Shown here one piece after another: positions 62,078 through 64,000 of a stretch of DNA of 64,000 bases. Within the stretch, counting starts at the first letter, position 1, and every line of letters starts with the position of its first letter. The position numbers and the translations under genes are program-made. Under the pieces are notes generated by a model. It did not search any database. It had not been told where the DNA came from and worked only from the letters and a program-made list of their open reading frames with translations. The stretch is from Phylloscopus collybita (lineage: Eukaryota; Chordata; Aves; Passeriformes; Phylloscopidae), in contig JAJNNQ010000003.1 of the NCBI GenBank assembly GCA_027886175.1, positions 5,929,501-5,993,500 of the forward strand, in the 5' to 3' direction.

Positions 62078-63029
62078 TAATGAGGCAAAGAGAATGAAAC
62101 ATTTCTTTTTATGCTGAAGTGTCAAAACTGTAATGACATTGTATCATGGTTTCAAAAAAAAAATACAAAGATAAAAAATCTTGCTTTTAACTCAAGAGAT
62201 ATTTTGCATAATGTAGTGGACTGAATGCTGAATGTTGAGGAAATGAGTTAATCAAAACTCTTCTGTCTTCTCTCTTTTTCTCCTTTTTCCACATGAGGTT
62301 GCGAATCTTCCTTTCTCTTGCAGGAAGAAAGTCTGTCCACAGTAAAATCTCACAGCAGAGGGGAGAACCAATTATTTGACATGGAATTATTTCTAATAGT
62401 GTTCTAAGTATCAATTTCTTTTTGCAGATAAAGTATGCTATAGATATTTTTTCAAGTTTATATCTAAACCAGCCTATCTCAGAAACTCTCACTTCATTTT
62501 AAAATGAGCTTTGTCCTAAATTAGTAAGTTATTTGCTGTTCCAAACAACACTACTATATCAATGAAACCCACCTACAAAAATAGCTGAATTTGAAAAAGA
62601 AAACTAAGTAGTCCAAATATGAAGTAGATTTTGCTCAAGTAGCAAGTTTAAAAAAAAATAAAATTAGAAATTTCAATTACTTCAAAACATCCTTCACTGG
62701 AAAATTTATGATTCAGTTTAAAAAAAAATCCCATCGATTATTGAAAATTTCTTTTCAAAATTTCCCATTTTGCCTCATTACAGTAAACAGACAGTGTAAT
62801 GCTGGCATGATTGTTCTTTACCCCACTAAGAGTATTGCTATATTTCTTTGAAAGGCTCTTCTGCTGATTTCCTGTTGAAAATTGGATCACTCCCACTTAC
62901 GTCTCGAGGTTTGGAAGAATGAAACCCCCAATAGAAATATTGCAGCATTCTTATCTACTGTGTCAGAAGTAAACAAACTCACAAAACGTGGTCATAGCAG
63001 CCAAGAAGAGAGCCAGAGTGTGTCAGCTG

Positions 63030-63230
63030 AAAGAGGTTAGGTTGGGATGGGATATTGGGAAGGAATTGTTCCCTGTGAGGGTGGTGAGGCCCTGGCACAG
63101 GGTGCCCAGAGAAGCTGTGGCTGCCCCATCCCTGGAAGTGTCCAAGGCCAGGTTGGACAGGGCTTGGAGCAGCCTGGGATAGAGGAAGATGCCCCTGCCC
63201 ACAGCAGAGGGTGTCACAAGATGAACTCTA
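63030..63230 (+). mobile_element. CR1 LINE 3' fragment
   Basis: Contains aggttaggttgggatgggat, gaaggaattgttccctgtga, gggtggtgaggccctggcac, tgcccagagaagctgtggct, catccctggaagtgtccaag and ggttggacagggcttggagc, the canonical order of an avian CR1 3' end. It is less diverged than the 60.4-kb copy and represents a different CR1 subfamily. The terminal octamer repeats are not clear, so the last bases are degraded. The open frames across it are not genes. Confidence 0.88.
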
Positions 63231-64000
63231 TAACATATTTGATTATGCTCTACCTTAGAGAGGTTACTTTTTTTCCAAATTACACAGCACAGTGAACGGG
63301 TAAGATGAACTTCTAATGGGAAAATTCAATTTCAGATTTTGTTTCCTTTTGTTTTTTTTTAGCTGATCTTTATTTGCTGGAGAAGGACCAGGATACTCTA
63401 GAGCCATTTGTTTTTCTTAGTTAAACAGAAGCAAACAAAAATAAACCTTGAGATACTTGGGTGTAGCCAATGTCAGAATCCGCAGCAAGAGCTTTTATCT
63501 CATTGTGCTGTTAGAGTTATTAAAAATTATCAGTCTCTTGTTCCTTAAGTGTCACAAAAGAAATTCAGCTTTTTTTTTTTAAAGCAAAACCCTGAAACAT
63601 GCAATTTTTCTGCTCTTGGTCCCTCTACAGCCACCATTTTTCCAGGCCAGAGTGCAGGAGAGTGAAGGCTTTGATGAAGGTGCTTGGCTGGTGCCCCTCA
63701 GCCCCCATAAATGTCCTGCTGGCAGGTGTGGCCTGTGAATGGGAAGGCCTTGACTTTGGTCTTACTCAGCACTCATGTCCTGACAAGAGGAATTAATTTC
63801 TTGCTTGCCTAAGAAAACAGTTTCTGTTTCAGAACAGCACCCAAATTCTGGCAGGCTTTGGACACTGGTGTGACGATTACAAGAACAGTGGCTACAGGGG
63901 CGTGTTTTCAAAAACTGAGCTCTAGTTCCAAAATTAAGATGTATAAATCTGTGTCCCATTTAATATCCTATGCATTCAGCCAGTCCAGAAACAGGTGATA

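Larger units (their letters stand above)
46473..64000 (+). other. NAALADL2: NAALADL2 intron (partial, 5' part), at least 17.5 kb
   Basis: Begins with a consensus GTAAGA donor. I looked for the expected C-terminal domain exon and did not see it in any + frame, so the intron appears to run past the end of the window. It contains two CR1 fragments, homopolymers, A/C- and GT-rich tracts and a 32-bp exact duplication (all annotated separately). Short ORFs such as those near 50.6, 51.1-51.8 and 55.9-56.3 kb have no recognisable domain. Confidence 0.75.

Noticed and set aside
63047..63295. 82-codon + ORF
   Set aside because: It lies mostly within a CR1 3' end, which is non-coding.
46473..64000. Search for the final NAALADL2 exon (C-terminal dimerisation-like domain)
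   Set aside because: No + frame shows the expected helical segment following LHETIAK with suitable splice sites; it most likely lies beyond the window.
1..64000. Bacterial-style features (operons, CRISPR, phage, toxin systems)
   Set aside because: Split exons, CR1 elements and AT-rich introns show vertebrate nuclear DNA; no such features are present.

Overview
This window is vertebrate nuclear DNA, almost certainly from a bird and plausibly a songbird. It is AT-rich and CpG-poor, with five short exons separated by kilobase-scale introns. It carries CR1-type LINE 3' ends and two LTR-like segments typical of avian endogenous retroviruses. I see no bacterial, phage or plasmid signal, and no sign of operons, CRISPR arrays, tRNA or rRNA.

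The only gene I can support is the 3' half of NAALADL2 (N-acetylated alpha-linked acidic dipeptidase-like 2), on the + strand. Five internal coding exons lie at 6469-6561, 10716-10921, 13065-13184, 32310-32456 and 46377-46472. They total 662 nt, about 220 residues. All have AG/GT borders, and their phases join without a break (phase 1 into and out of the first, phase 1 into the second, phase 0 at every later junction). They encode the M28-like peptidase core of this type II membrane protein family and stop just before the C-terminal dimerisation-like domain. That domain and the stop codon must lie beyond 64000; earlier exons lie before position 1.

Layout: 1-6468 upstream intron; 6562-10715 intron of 4.2 kb; 10922-13064 intron of 2.1 kb, which opens with a 22-bp minisatellite interrupted by an LTR-like insertion; 13185-32309 intron of 19.1 kb with an antisense solo-LTR-like segment near 29.8-30.06 kb; 32457-46376 intron of 13.9 kb; 46473-64000 partial intron with two CR1 fragments (60.4-60.8 and 63.0-63.2 kb). 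The rest is unique intronic sequence with homopolymers, microsatellites and GT-rich tracts.

The protein appears to be a pseudo-peptidase. Aligned by eye to glutamate carboxypeptidase II, it keeps the first zinc-binding histidine but has replaced the other metal ligands and the catalytic glutamate. The most unusual DNA structure is the minisatellite that begins at the splice donor of the second exon, keeps the exon's reading frame open for about 65 more codons, and has an LTR-like element within it. I found no convincing evidence of a wholly new biological system. Weaker leads are an unexplained 64-codon antisense ORF with a CpG cluster near 39.4-39.6 kb and several strong hairpins.
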